A stretch of DNA of 64,000 nt. Origin: Glycomyces sp040645615. GTDB taxonomy: Bacteria > Actinomycetota > Actinomycetes > Mycobacteriales > Micromonosporaceae. Each line of letters begins with the position of its first letter. Position 1 is the first letter of the stretch. The notes under the pieces are model-generated. The model was not told the origin of the DNA. It saw nothing but the letters and a program-made list of their open reading frames with translations, and ran no database searches. Made by a program: the position numbers and the translations under genes. Location of the stretch: assembly GCF_040645615.1 (NCBI RefSeq), contig NZ_JBEYYO010000005.1, positions 142,174 through 206,173 of the forward strand, read 5' to 3'. This document shows positions 26,546 to 36,748 of the stretch, piece by piece.

Positions 26546-26719
26546 GGCCTGCTCCGTAGCGGTGGTGCCGGAAGCTGCGTTCGGTGCAGCGGAGTCGAAG
26601 GCGGGCAGCGCGCCCGGTACCACGAGACACTCCTGCGGCGCGATCGCGCGCGGGGCGGGCTCATTGGACTTGGTGGCGGTACCCATCTCGACGACTTTCT
26701 CCGCAGTGAGCGTAAACAT

Positions 26720-27170
26720 TCCTTCGCGCCTCGCAATTCGCGTTCGAGGATCAAAGCCATTGGAGCGCGATTGGGCAAGCTTAATCCGATCGCACTCCGT
26801 TGCGGCCTGCGCCGTGATTTGCGACGCCCGCCGCCGGTGTCCCGGCGGGTTCCAGGCCCGGGGTCCGGGTTGGCCGGAATTCGGCCCGGGATCGGCGTCT
26901 GGGCCGTTCACGGGCCGTGACGCCAGGGCGGCGGGAGCGGCTGCGGCCTTGCGGTCACGGCTGCACGACGGCCGGTCACGGCCTTTCGGCCGAACCCGCC
27001 GTCATGATGCATAACGCTTGCCGGGCCGATAAGTTACGGCCGCAATCCCGGTTTTTCATACAGGACGCGGACGCGCCGAGCTTTCGAGCGCGTCCGCGTG
27101 CCAGTCTTTCGCGAATCGTCGATTCCGGCGACAGACGCGTTGTGCGCTTCGCCTCTGGGTGACTATTCGG
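26720..27170. other. Intergenic region with a terminator hairpin
   Basis: About 450 bases without a supported gene lie between two leftward genes. The left part (26720-27000) is the leader or promoter region of the amidohydrolase gene; several reading frames cross it, but none has coding character. The right part holds the terminator of the mutase gene at 27065-27099. A shorter inverted repeat (GGTCACGGCCTTTCGGCCG) lies near 26974-26993. Confidence 0.5.
27065..27099 (-). terminator. Terminator hairpin of the mutase gene
   Basis: A perfect 12-bp stem (27065-27076 with 27088-27099) lies 72 bases downstream of the mutase stop in the leftward direction. Confidence 0.6.
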
Positions 27171-28757
<1,587 letters not shown>

Positions 28758-28972
28758 GGCTGCCATCCTAGGTGTTCGTGCGCGTCTTCGGGAAGTCGTG
28801 GCGGGCTGAGCGCGGGCGCCGCCGATTCCCGGTTCCGATTCCGTTTACGACCGCGTCGGCTGGGCTTTACGAGCCCGGTCGAGGAGGCCGTTGCGAGCCG
28901 TAGGCGATCCCGGTACCGAGTCGGTGGCCGGGACGCGGCAGACTAGTGGGGATCCCTGCGAGGAGTGGCCGA

Positions 28973-30931
28973 ATGACGTATTCATCTGACTACGGTCGCG
29001 GTGGTCCCGGCGCATATGAGGACCCCCGCTCCGGTGCGGTGCCCCCTCCGCGGCAACCGCCCGAGACCCAAGGCGCGCACGGGTTCTCCAGTGCCCCTTA
29101 TGGATCGGAGCCGCGGGGCGGTGCGAACGCGCCCTCGTTCGGGGCCCGGTTCACCGGCCCGGAGGGCCCCGGCGGCGACTCCGGTTCGTACCGGTCCGGT
29201 TACAACCGGGACGCGTACGGCGGCGACTCCTACGGCGACTCCTCCTACCGCAACAGCTCCTCCTACGGCAACTACGGGAACCTCGGGCAGAGCTTCGCCG
29301 TGGGCGGCGAGCAGCCCGGCCAGCCGCGGCGCGACCTCGGGTCGGGGGGCCACCGGGCCGGGCCCGGCGACCTCGTGGCCGAGCGCTACCAGCTCGTCGA
29401 CCTCGTCGGCAAGGGCGGCAACGGCTCGGTGTGGCGCGCCACCGACATGGTCCTGCGCCGCGAAGTGGGCCTCAAAGAGGTGTTCCTGCCCCCGGACCTG
29501 CCCCCGGCAGAGCGCGTGCAACTCATCGAGCGGTCCCGGCGCGAAGCCCAGATCGCCGCCGGGCTCTCGCACCCGTCGGTGATCCGCGTGTTCGACGTGG
29601 TCGAGCACGCCGGGCTCCCCTGGATCGTGATGGAGCTGCTCCAGGCGAGGAGCCTCGCCGAGATCCTCACCCAGGACGGGCCGCTGTCGCCTCGCGTGGC
29701 CGCCAAGATCGGCCTCGCGCTCACCGGGGCGCTCCAGGCCGCGCACGACGCCGGGATCATCCACCGCGACGTCAAACCCGGCAACGTGCTCATCTCCACC
29801 GACGGGCGCTGCGTCCTCTCCGACTTCGGCGCCGCCCAGATGCACCAGGTCTCCGGCGGCACCACCCCCGGGAAGGTCCTCGGCTCGGCGCACTACATCG
29901 CGCCCGAACGGGCCGTGGGCCACCCGGCCGAACCGGCCAGCGACGTGTTCAGCCTCGGCGTGACCCTGTACGCGGCCGTCGAGGGCCGCCCGCCCTTCGA
30001 CCGCGGCGACGCGGTCTCGACCATGCGCGCCGTCGTCCAAGAACCCCCCGAGAACCCCCGCCACGCCGGGCCGCTGACCCCGCTGCTCGGCGGCATGCTC
30101 GCCAAGGAACCGCACCAGCGGGCCGCGCTGCCCGACGTGCGCGACGAACTCGCCGCGCTCCTGGCCGGGCCGCTCGCCGGCCCCGGCGGGGCCCAGACCC
30201 CCTCGCCGCCCTACCGCGGTGGCGCGGGCGGGCAGACCAGCGGCTACCGCGAAGTCGCCCCGCCCAGGGAGCGCGAGGCCGAACCCGAGCCCGAACCGAG
30301 CCGGTCCCGGCCCGCCATCTGGGTCGTCTGCGCGCTCTTGGCGCTGGTCCTCATCTGGGGCGGGTACAAGCTCGTCACCGGCGACGAGGGCTCGGGAGGC
30401 GAAGCGCCCCAAGGGGAGCAGACCACCGGCGAAGGCGAGGAGCCGCCGCCGGGCGACGACGAGGAGCAACCGCCGCCCGAGGCCCCGTTCGAGACCGCCG
30501 TCCACGAAGGCGGCGGATTCACCGCGAACTACCCGTCGAACTGGGGCGAAGGCACCGCCGGCGACGCGTTCGAGTCGTACTACAACCCCGACGACGACAG
30601 CCAATGGGTCCGGTTCTACTCCGGATCCGACTGGGCCCCCGAAGGGCCGCAGGCCTTCTTGGAGAACTACTGGAGCGGCCTGCCCGGGGAGATGACCGAC
30701 CTCGAGCAGACCCGCCTGGAGCCCGTCGAATTCGGGGGCATGACCGGCACGGTCCTGGAGTACACCGGCACCAACACCGACGACGTCGGCGCCGACCGCC
30801 ACTCCATCTGGGCCATCGTGGAGGCCGAGGACGGCACCGAGTACGGCGTGTTCATCGCCGGGAACGCCGACGCCTGGGAGCTATCACAGGCGGTCTACAC
30901 CGAAGCCCTGGCTTCGTTCGCCACCGGCTGA
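28973..30931 (+). CDS. Membrane Ser/Thr protein kinase (PknB-like) with disordered N-terminus and external C-terminal domain
   Basis: Protein kinase of 652 residues. Residues 1-130 are disordered, rich in Gly, Ser, Tyr and Pro with repeated Tyr-Gly/Asp-Ser units. The kinase domain spans about 139-400: glycine loop GKGGNGSVW, ATP Lys168, catalytic HRDVKPGN (Asp266), metal-binding DFG (284-286) and activation loop ending GSAHYIAPE. A Pro/Glu-rich linker leads to one membrane helix (448-466). Residues 470-652 are outside the cell, acidic at first, then a folded domain ending in a helix. ATG 28973 has GAGGAG upstream. It has no PASTA repeats, so the external ligand is unknown. It sits inside an otherwise metabolic block next to pmmB. 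Confidence 0.92.
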   Translation: MTYSSDYGRGGPGAYEDPRSGAVPPPRQPPETQGAHGFSSAPYGSEPRGGANAPSFGARFTGPEGPGGDSGSYRSGYNRDAYGGDSYGDSSYRNSSSYGNYGNLGQSFAVGGEQPGQPRRDLGSGGHRAGPGDLVAERYQLVDLVGKGGNGSVWRATDMVLRREVGLKEVFLPPDLPPAERVQLIERSRREAQIAAGLSHPSVIRVFDVVEHAGLPWIVMELLQARSLAEILTQDGPLSPRVAAKIGLALTGALQAAHDAGIIHRDVKPGNVLISTDGRCVLSDFGAAQMHQVSGGTTPGKVLGSAHYIAPERAVGHPAEPASDVFSLGVTLYAAVEGRPPFDRGDAVSTMRAVVQEPPENPRHAGPLTPLLGGMLAKEPHQRAALPDVRDELAALLAGPLAGPGGAQTPSPPYRGGAGGQTSGYREVAPPREREAEPEPEPSRSRPAIWVVCALLALVLIWGGYKLVTGDEGSGGEAPQGEQTTGEGEEPPPGDDEEQPPPEAPFETAVHEGGGFTANYPSNWGEGTAGDAFESYYNPDDDSQWVRFYSGSDWAPEGPQAFLENYWSGLPGEMTDLEQTRLEPVEFGGMTGTVLEYTGTNTDDVGADRHSIWAIVEAEDGTEYGVFIAGNADAWELSQAVYTEALASFATG

Positions 30932-30987
30932 GGCCACACCGACCGCAACGGCGGCCCCGCCTGCGGCGGATATGCGACCATTTCCAC

Positions 30988-32652
30988 ATGACGGAGTCTG
31001 CTCACACCAATCTGGACGCGCTGCGCGCCACCGCGCTGCAATGGATCACCGACGACCCCGACAAGGCCGCCCGCGACGAGCTCTACCGCCTCCTCGACGC
31101 GCTCCCCGCCACGGCCGAGGAGCTCGCCGACCGCTTCGCCGGGCGCCTCAAGTTCGGCACCGCCGGACTGCGCGGGCCCCTGCGGGCCGGACCCAACGGC
31201 ATGAACCTCGCCGTGGTCCGCGCCGCCGCCGCCGGACTCGCGAACTGGCTCGACGCCAAAGGCGCCACCGGGCCCGTCGTCATCGGCTACGACGCCCGGC
31301 ACGGCAGCCGCGACTTCGCGATCGAGACCGCCCGCGTCGTCACCGGCTCGGGCCGCGGCGCGCTCCTCATGCCCGGACCGCTCCCGACCCCGGCCACCGC
31401 GTTCGCCGTGACCCACCTCGACGCCGCGGCCGCCGTCCAGGTCACCGCCAGCCACAACCCGCCCCAGGACAACGGCTACAAGGTCTACCTCGGGCGCGAA
31501 CTCGGCGGCGACCTCGGCGCGGGAGCCCAGATCGTCCCGCCCGCCGACACCGAGATCGAAGCGGCCATCGAAGCACTCGGCCCGCTCTCGGAGATCCCCC
31601 TCGGCGACGAGGGCGAGACCCTCGACGGCACCGTCGTGGACGAATACCTCGCCTCGATCGCCTCCGTGGTCGACCCCGACGACCCCAAGCGCCTCGCCTC
31701 CGTGGCCACCCCGATGCACGGCGTCGGCGGACAGACCCTGGTGCGGGCCATGGAGAAAGCCGGATTCGCGGCCCCGACCCTGGTGAGCGAGCAGGCCGAA
31801 CCCGACGCGGACTTCCCGACCGTGGCCTTCCCCAACCCCGAAGAGCCCGGCGCGATCGACCTGCTCACGGCCCTCGCGGTCGAAGAGGGCGCCGACGTGG
31901 CGCTGGCCCTGGACCCCGACGCCGACCGCTGCTCGGTGGCCGTCCCGGTCGAAGGCGGCACGTGGCGCCAGCTCTCGGGCAACGAGGTCGGGGTACTCCT
32001 GGCCGACCACTGGATGCGCAAGGGCCACCAGGGCACGTACGCGACCACGATCGTGTCCACCACGCAGCTCAAGGCGATGTGCGACAAGCGCGGCTTCGGC
32101 TACATGGAGACCCTGACCGGGTTCAAGTGGCTCGCGCGCACCAGCGGTGACCTGGCGTTCGCGTTCGAAGAGGCGCTCGGCTACTGCGTCGCGCCCGAGT
32201 ACCTGAGGGACAAGGACGGTATCTCGGCCTCGCTCGTGGTCGCCGAGATCGCCGCCGGCCAGGCCGCGCGCATGGCAACCCTTCAGGACCGCCTCGACGA
32301 GCTCGCCGAGGAGTTCGGCGTCTACGAGACCGGGCAGCTCTCGGTCCGGGTCGAGGACCTCTCCGAGATCGACGCGTGCATGAAGCGCCTGCGCGCCAGC
32401 CGCCCGACCTCGCTGCTGGACGAGCCGGTCACCGACTACCTCGACCGCCTCCCCGACGCCGACGTCGTGACGATCACGACCGCGAACGCACGGGTCGTGG
32501 CCCGCCCCAGCGGCACCGAACCCAAGCTCAAGGCCTACCTCGAAGTCCGAGAAGACGTCGGAGGCGACCTCCAGGGCGCGAGGGAACGAGCCCGCGCGAG
32601 CGTCGAGGCCTTGAAAGCCGAAGTGGCCGCGATCCTAGGAGTCCCCCACTAA
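30988..32652 (+). CDS. pmmB: Phosphohexomutase (phosphomannomutase/phosphoglucomutase, PmmB-like)
   Basis: Cytosolic alpha-D-phosphohexomutase of 554 residues interconverting hexose 1- and 6-phosphates. The catalytic phospho-Ser is in VTASHNPPQDNG, the metal loop is DPDADRCSVA, the sugar loop is AFEEALGYCVA (Glu-x-Ala-x-Gly form) and the phosphate loop is RPSGTEPKLK. The FGTAGLRG start motif and the length place it in the larger PgcA/PmmB branch. No clear Shine-Dalgarno site precedes ATG 30988. In M. tuberculosis pmmB also precedes upp; here a toxin-antitoxin operon has come between them. A strong terminator follows. Confidence 0.92.
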   Translation: MTESAHTNLDALRATALQWITDDPDKAARDELYRLLDALPATAEELADRFAGRLKFGTAGLRGPLRAGPNGMNLAVVRAAAAGLANWLDAKGATGPVVIGYDARHGSRDFAIETARVVTGSGRGALLMPGPLPTPATAFAVTHLDAAAAVQVTASHNPPQDNGYKVYLGRELGGDLGAGAQIVPPADTEIEAAIEALGPLSEIPLGDEGETLDGTVVDEYLASIASVVDPDDPKRLASVATPMHGVGGQTLVRAMEKAGFAAPTLVSEQAEPDADFPTVAFPNPEEPGAIDLLTALAVEEGADVALALDPDADRCSVAVPVEGGTWRQLSGNEVGVLLADHWMRKGHQGTYATTIVSTTQLKAMCDKRGFGYMETLTGFKWLARTSGDLAFAFEEALGYCVAPEYLRDKDGISASLVVAEIAAGQAARMATLQDRLDELAEEFGVYETGQLSVRVEDLSEIDACMKRLRASRPTSLLDEPVTDYLDRLPDADVVTITTANARVVARPSGTEPKLKAYLEVREDVGGDLQGARERARASVEALKAEVAAILGVPH

Positions 32653-32664
32653 GCACGCAAGGAG

Positions 32665-32697
32665 AAGTGGCCGGGCGCTGTGCGCCCGGCCACTTTT
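32665..32697 (+). terminator. Rho-independent terminator of pmmB
   Basis: A 14-bp stem (32665-32678 with 32682-32695) with a TGT loop is followed by a short T run (TTTT from 32694). Confidence 0.85.
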
Positions 32698-32725
32698 GCG
32701 AGAGCGTGTCGCTTCCACGATTCGC

Positions 32726-32758
32726 TTGATTCACCTGATAAAACAGATAATATGATAA
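32726..32758 (+). promoter_or_regulatory. Promoter and likely operator of the toxin-antitoxin operon
   Basis: TTGATT (32726-32731) and TAATAT (32748-32753) are 16 bases apart. GATAA occurs three times (32737, 32746, 32754) at 8-9 base spacing across the -10 region, a likely site for the antitoxin. The ATG at 32761 is 7 bases after the -10 box, so the transcript should be leaderless. Confidence 0.65.
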
Positions 32759-32760
32759 CT

Positions 32761-33021
32761 ATGACTGCCATCACCGCAACGGAGGCCGCGCGGCGGTTCT
32801 CGGCGATCCTGGATGCCTCGAGCCGCGGCGAGGTCTTCGAAGTGATGCGCGGCGGCGTCCACGTCGCGACGATCACGCCGCCGCACCGCGCGAACGGCGG
32901 CGCCATCATCGACGCTTACAAGAACCACGAGCCGGACCCTGAATTTGGCGACCTGCTCGAAGAGATTCACAACGAGATGAACAAGCCAGTGGTGGTCAAG
33001 GACCCGTGGGAAGAAGACTGA
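32761..33021 (+). CDS. Phd/YefM-type antitoxin
   Basis: Antitoxin of 86 residues. Residues 1-50 show the Phd/YefM DNA-binding fold (ITATEAARRFSAILDASSRGEVFEVMRGGVHVATI). The acidic C-terminus (DPEFGDLLEEIHNEMNK ... DPWEED) would wrap the toxin. It should bind its own promoter repeats and neutralise the PIN toxin encoded next, whose GTG overlaps its 3' end by 16 bases. ATG 32761 rather than 32752 is chosen because it lies 7 bases after TAATAT. The G+C content of its promoter is far below that of its neighbours, fitting a horizontally acquired module. Confidence 0.85.
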   Translation: MTAITATEAARRFSAILDASSRGEVFEVMRGGVHVATITPPHRANGGAIIDAYKNHEPDPEFGDLLEEIHNEMNKPVVVKDPWEED

Positions 33022-33416
33022 TCTGGGACACCGGCGTTGTCATCGCCATCGAACGCCACAAGATCGACCCAGCAGCGTTCATGCTCGTCGACGATGACGT
33101 CGCAGTCGCCACCGTGACGCTGACAGAACTGAAACTCGGTGTGAAACTCTCACCACCCGAAAAGCGCGCCCGCCGGACCGCCTCTATCGAACATGTGCTC
33201 CTCAACTGCTCGTTGGCGGACTACACGGTCGAAGTGACGGAGTTCCACGCCGACCTCAAAGCGCACTGCCGCCGAACGGGAACTCCCCGAGGCGAGCTCG
33301 ATCTCATGATCGCCGCGACGGCACTCGCGACCAGCCGGGTCCTGGTCACGTTCGACCGCAAAGCCTGCTTCGGCGGTCTCCCCGGCGTGAACGTCATCGA
33401 GCTACCGAACACATGA
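33006..33416 (+). CDS. PIN-domain toxin (VapC type)
   Basis: Ribonuclease toxin of 136 residues. The PIN acidic residues are all visible: Asp8 in LIWDTG, Glu41 in TLTELKLG, Asp98 in GELDLMIAATA and the fourth Asp in VTFDRKA. VapC toxins cut tRNA or rRNA at defined sites; the target cannot be told here. The GTG at 33006 overlaps the antitoxin gene by 16 bases and the stop overlaps the next small gene by 4 bases (ATGA), so three genes form one coupled operon. The partner is Phd-like, a common mixed pairing. Confidence 0.88.
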   Translation: MGRRLIWDTGVVIAIERHKIDPAAFMLVDDDVAVATVTLTELKLGVKLSPPEKRARRTASIEHVLLNCSLADYTVEVTEFHADLKAHCRRTGTPRGELDLMIAATALATSRVLVTFDRKACFGGLPGVNVIELPNT

Positions 33417-33601
33417 ATCGAGGGTTCAGTCACCGCGGACAGCCGATCGACCGGGCTCTCATCGCGCGGTGCCGTGAGATCGCAAGTGGCAGTGGCATCA
33501 CCGCCGACGACGTTCTCACCGCGATTGAGGAGGTTCGCGCGGAGCAGCAGGCCCGCGTCGAACGCCTCTGCGACCTTGTCAGTCCAGATCGAGACAGATG
33601 A
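33413..33601 (+). CDS. Third small protein of the toxin-antitoxin operon
   Basis: Unrecognised acidic, helical protein of 62 residues. It starts at an ATG overlapping the toxin stop (ATGA), which argues for real translation. The sequence has a basic start (MNRGFSHRGQPIDR), a helix with one Cys (ALIARCREIASGSG) and an amphipathic helix (ADDVLTAIEEVRAEQQARVERL). No membrane segment is seen. It could be a third regulator, a chaperone for the pair, or a second antidote. Third genes are known in some toxin-antitoxin families, but I do not recognise this one. Confidence 0.55.
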   Translation: MNRGFSHRGQPIDRALIARCREIASGSGITADDVLTAIEEVRAEQQARVERLCDLVSPDRDR

Positions 33602-33628
33602 GGGGCCGGGCGCGCAGCGCCTGGCCCC
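33602..33628. terminator. Bidirectional terminator hairpin
   Basis: A 12-bp stem with one G-T pair (33602-33613 with 33617-33628) and a GCA loop lies between the toxin-antitoxin operon and the convergent upp gene. Confidence 0.7.
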
Positions 33629-33639
33629 GTTCGTTTCGG

Positions 33640-34272
33640 TCAGAAGCGGCGGTAGGCGCCGAATTGGCGGTCTCCGGCGTCGCCTAGGCCGGGGACGATG
33701 TAGGCCTTGGCGTCGAGTTGGGGGTCGACCGCGGCGGTGGTCATGCGCAGGCTCAGGCCTGAAGACGAGAGCTTTTCGATGCCGTCGGGGGCGCACAGGA
33801 CGCTGATGAGGTCGATGTCGGTGCAGCCGCGGGCGGCGATCATCTCGCAGCAGCGCAGGAGCGAGCCGCCGGTGGCGACCATGGGGTCGAGAACGATGAC
33901 GTGGCGGCCGGTGAGGTCGTCGGGGAGGGACTCCATGTAAGCGTACGGCTCGTGCGTCTCCTCGTCGCGGGCCAGGCCCACGAAGCCCATCGAGGCGTCG
34001 GGGATCATCGACTGCGCGGCGTCGGCCATGCCGAGCCCGGCCCGCAGGACCGGGACGAGCACCGGCGGGTTCCCCAGCCGGAAGCCCTTGGCCGCGGCCA
34101 CCGGGGTCCTGATCTCGTATTCGGTCACGGCCACCTCGCGGGTGGCCTCGTAGACGAGCATCATGGTGAGCTCGTGCAGGGCGGCCCGGAACCTCGGCGA
34201 GTCCGAGCGCTCGTCGCGCATGGCGGTGAGCCTCTCGGCGGCGAGCGGGTGTTCGACGATCTTGACATCCAC
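33640..34272 (-). CDS. upp: Uracil phosphoribosyltransferase
   Basis: Pyrimidine salvage enzyme of 210 residues: uracil + PRPP to UMP + diphosphate, in the cytosol. The PRPP loop is VLDPMVATGGS, the uracil-binding end is YIVPGLGDAGDRQFG, and the start EHPLAAERLTAMRD is typical. GTG 34272 (AAGG 9 bases upstream) gives the normal family length; a TTG at 34281 would add 3 residues. It is divergent from deoC, so two nucleoside salvage genes share the 139-base gap. In M. tuberculosis upp also follows pmmB. Confidence 0.95.
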   Translation of the reverse strand: MDVKIVEHPLAAERLTAMRDERSDSPRFRAALHELTMMLVYEATREVAVTEYEIRTPVAAAKGFRLGNPPVLVPVLRAGLGMADAAQSMIPDASMGFVGLARDEETHEPYAYMESLPDDLTGRHVIVLDPMVATGGSLLRCCEMIAARGCTDIDLISVLCAPDGIEKLSSSGLSLRMTTAAVDPQLDAKAYIVPGLGDAGDRQFGAYRRF

Positions 34273-34411
34273 GGTTACCAACCTTAACGCCCTGTTCGCC
34301 GAGCTAATGTGAGCTGGTCACCATCGTCCGCCCGGGGCCGCGGGGTAAAGGCCCCTCACCTTGGTCGCGAGCCGCAAGCGCAGGCAACATGAGTTTGGAT
34401 ACCATCGGGTC

Positions 34412-35326
34412 ATGGGATCAATTTTGAGCGGCGCTGAGGCCGTCGCGCTGGTTCGAGGTCTGCCGGGGGTCGACGCGGTCGGGCTCGAGGCGCGGGCGGC
34501 GGGTTTGAGCACTCGCTCGGTCAAGAAGGAGTCGAAGGCGAAGGCCATCGACCTGGCCATCAGCATGATCGACCTGACCACCCTCGAAGGGGCGGACACG
34601 CCCGGCAAGGTCAGGTCGCTCGCGGCCAAGGCCATGCGCCCCGACGGCGACGCGCCCGCCACCGCCGCGGTCTGCGTGTACCCGTCGATGGTGGCCACCG
34701 CCGCCGAAGCCGTGAAGGGCTCGGGCGTCAAGGTCGCCTCGGTCGCGACCGGGTTCCCCGCCGGGCAGGTCCCGCTGGAGGTGCGCCTGGCCGACACCGA
34801 GGCCGCCGTGCGGGCCGGAGCCGACGAGATCGACATGGTCATCAACCGCGGCGCTTTTCTGGCCGGGGACCTGGAGAAGGTCTACGGCGAGATCAAGGCC
34901 GTCAAGGTCGCCAGCGGCGAGGCCCGCCTCAAGGTCATCCTGGAGACCGGTGAACTGGTGACCTACGACGACGTGCGCCGCGCGTCCTGGCTGGCGATGC
35001 ACGCCGGGGCCGACTTCATCAAGACCTCCACCGGCAAGGTCGGCGTCAACGCGACCCTGCCGGTCACGCTGCTGATGATGCAGGCCGTGCGCGACTTCCG
35101 CGCCGCGACCGGCGTCCAGGTCGGCGTCAAACCCGCAGGCGGGATCCGCAACACCAAGGACGCCATCAAGTACCTGGTGTGCGTCAACGAGATCCTCGGC
35201 GACGACTGGCTCTCCAATGAATGGTTCCGCTTCGGCGCGTCCAGCCTCCTCAACGACCTGCTCATGCAGCGCCAGAAACTCAAGACCGGCCACTACTCCG
35301 GCCCCGACTACGTGACGGTGGACTAA
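34412..35326 (+). CDS. deoC: Deoxyribose-phosphate aldolase
   Basis: Cytosolic class I aldolase of 304 residues: 2-deoxyribose 5-phosphate to glyceraldehyde 3-phosphate and acetaldehyde. The Schiff-base Lys is in ADFIKTSTGK, the proton-relay Lys in VKPAGGIRN, and DEIDMVINRG and LKVILETG are typical strands. It is some 45 residues longer than the E. coli enzyme at the N-terminus. ATG 34412 is 6 bases after TACCAT with no Shine-Dalgarno site, so a leaderless start is likely. An aldehyde dehydrogenase gene begins 3 bases after the stop and could oxidise the acetaldehyde released. Confidence 0.95.
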   Translation: MGSILSGAEAVALVRGLPGVDAVGLEARAAGLSTRSVKKESKAKAIDLAISMIDLTTLEGADTPGKVRSLAAKAMRPDGDAPATAAVCVYPSMVATAAEAVKGSGVKVASVATGFPAGQVPLEVRLADTEAAVRAGADEIDMVINRGAFLAGDLEKVYGEIKAVKVASGEARLKVILETGELVTYDDVRRASWLAMHAGADFIKTSTGKVGVNATLPVTLLMMQAVRDFRAATGVQVGVKPAGGIRNTKDAIKYLVCVNEILGDDWLSNEWFRFGASSLLNDLLMQRQKLKTGHYSGPDYVTVD

Positions 35327-35329
35327 GCG

Positions 35330-36748
35330 ATGTTCGAGTACGCTCCCGCGCCCGAGTCGGTGCGGCCCCAGATCAAAGAGCACTACGGGCTGTTCATCGA
35401 CGGCGAGTTCGTCGACGGCCAGGACGTGTTCAAGTCCGTCAACCCCGCCTCCGAAGCGGTCCTGTTCACCGTGGCCGAGGCCGGGGAGGCCGACGTGGCG
35501 AAGGCCGTCGCGGCCGCGCGAGCCGCCTACGAGAACGTGTGGGGCCCCATGAGCGGGGCCGAGCGGGGCAAGTACCTGTTCCGGATCGCCCGGCTCCTCC
35601 AGGAGAAGGCCCGCGAGTTCGCTGTGGCCGAGTCGCTCGACAACGGCAAGCCCATCAAGGAGACCCGCGACTTCGACGTGCCGACCGCGGCGCAGCACTT
35701 CTTCTACCACGCGGGCTGGGCCGACAAGCTCGACTACGCCGGGCTCGGGCCGGATCCGAAGCCGCTGGGCGTCGTGGGCCAGGTGATCCCCTGGAACTTC
35801 CCGCTGCTCATGCTGGCGTGGAAGATCGCGCCCGCGCTCGCGTGCGGGAACACCGTGGTGCTCAAGCCCGCCGAGACCACGCCGCTGACCGCGCTCATGT
35901 TCGCCGAGCTGTGCCAGGAGGCCGACCTGCCCGCGGGCGTGGTCAACATCCTTCCCGGCGCGGGGGCCACCGGGGCCGCGCTGGTCGACAGTGCCGTGGA
36001 CAAGATCGCGTTCACCGGGTCGACGGCCGTGGGCCGGGCCATCGCGAAGGCCGTGGCGGGCACCAAGAAGAAGGTCACGCTCGAACTGGGCGGCAAGGCC
36101 GCGAACATCGTGTTCGACGACGCGGCGATCGACCAGGCCGTCGAGGGCATCGTCAACGGGATCTTCTTCAACCAGGGGCACGTGTGCTGCGCCGGTTCCC
36201 GCCTGCTGGTGCAGGAGTCGGTGGCCGAGGAGGTCCTCGAGCGCCTCAAGGCCCGCATCGGGACGTTGCGCATCGGCGACCCGCTCGACAAGAACACCGA
36301 CATCGGCGCGATCAACTCAGCCGAGCAGCTCGAGCGCATCACATCGCTCACCGAGGCCGGGCGCGGCGAGGGCGCCGAACCGTGGCAGCCCGCGTGCGAC
36401 CTGCCCGAGCAGGGGTTCTGGTTCCGTCCCACCGTGTTCACCGGGGTCCAGCAGTCGATGCGGATCGCCCAGGAGGAGATCTTCGGGCCGGTGCTGTCGG
36501 TGCTGACCTTCCGCACCCCCGACGAGGCGATCGCGAAGGCCAACAACACCCCGTACGGGCTGTCGGCCGGGGTGTGGACCGAGAAGGGCTCGAAGATCCT
36601 GTGGGCGGCCGAGCGCCTGCGCGCGGGCGTGGTGTGGGCCAACACGTTCAACCAGTTCGACGCCGCCAGCCCGTTCGGCGGCCTGAAGGAGTCCGGTTAC
36701 GGCCGCGAAGGCGGTCGCCAGGGCCTGGAGGCTTACCTCGATGTCTGA
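35330..36748 (+). CDS. NAD(P)-dependent aldehyde dehydrogenase
   Basis: Aldehyde dehydrogenase of 472 residues. The proton-abstracting Glu is in VTLELGGK, the catalytic Cys in NQGHVCCAGSR, and the cofactor pocket in FTGSTAVG, PWNFPLLM and EIFGPVL. It is complete at the C-terminus (PFGGLKESGYGREGG). It starts 3 bases after deoC, so acetaldehyde from deoxyribose phosphate is a likely substrate. The 3' end overlaps the next ALDH-like gene by 8 bases. The family spans many aldehydes, so the substrate is inference from context. Confidence 0.9.
   Translation: MFEYAPAPESVRPQIKEHYGLFIDGEFVDGQDVFKSVNPASEAVLFTVAEAGEADVAKAVAAARAAYENVWGPMSGAERGKYLFRIARLLQEKAREFAVAESLDNGKPIKETRDFDVPTAAQHFFYHAGWADKLDYAGLGPDPKPLGVVGQVIPWNFPLLMLAWKIAPALACGNTVVLKPAETTPLTALMFAELCQEADLPAGVVNILPGAGATGAALVDSAVDKIAFTGSTAVGRAIAKAVAGTKKKVTLELGGKAANIVFDDAAIDQAVEGIVNGIFFNQGHVCCAGSRLLVQESVAEEVLERLKARIGTLRIGDPLDKNTDIGAINSAEQLERITSLTEAGRGEGAEPWQPACDLPEQGFWFRPTVFTGVQQSMRIAQEEIFGPVLSVLTFRTPDEAIAKANNTPYGLSAGVWTEKGSKILWAAERLRAGVVWANTFNQFDAASPFGGLKESGYGREGGRQGLEAYLDV

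Noticed and set aside
29431..32652. A 1073-codon fusion of kinase and phosphohexomutase
   Set aside because: The first half is an out-of-frame, Arg-rich reading of the kinase gene. The kinase has its own complete frame, and the mutase starts at 30988.
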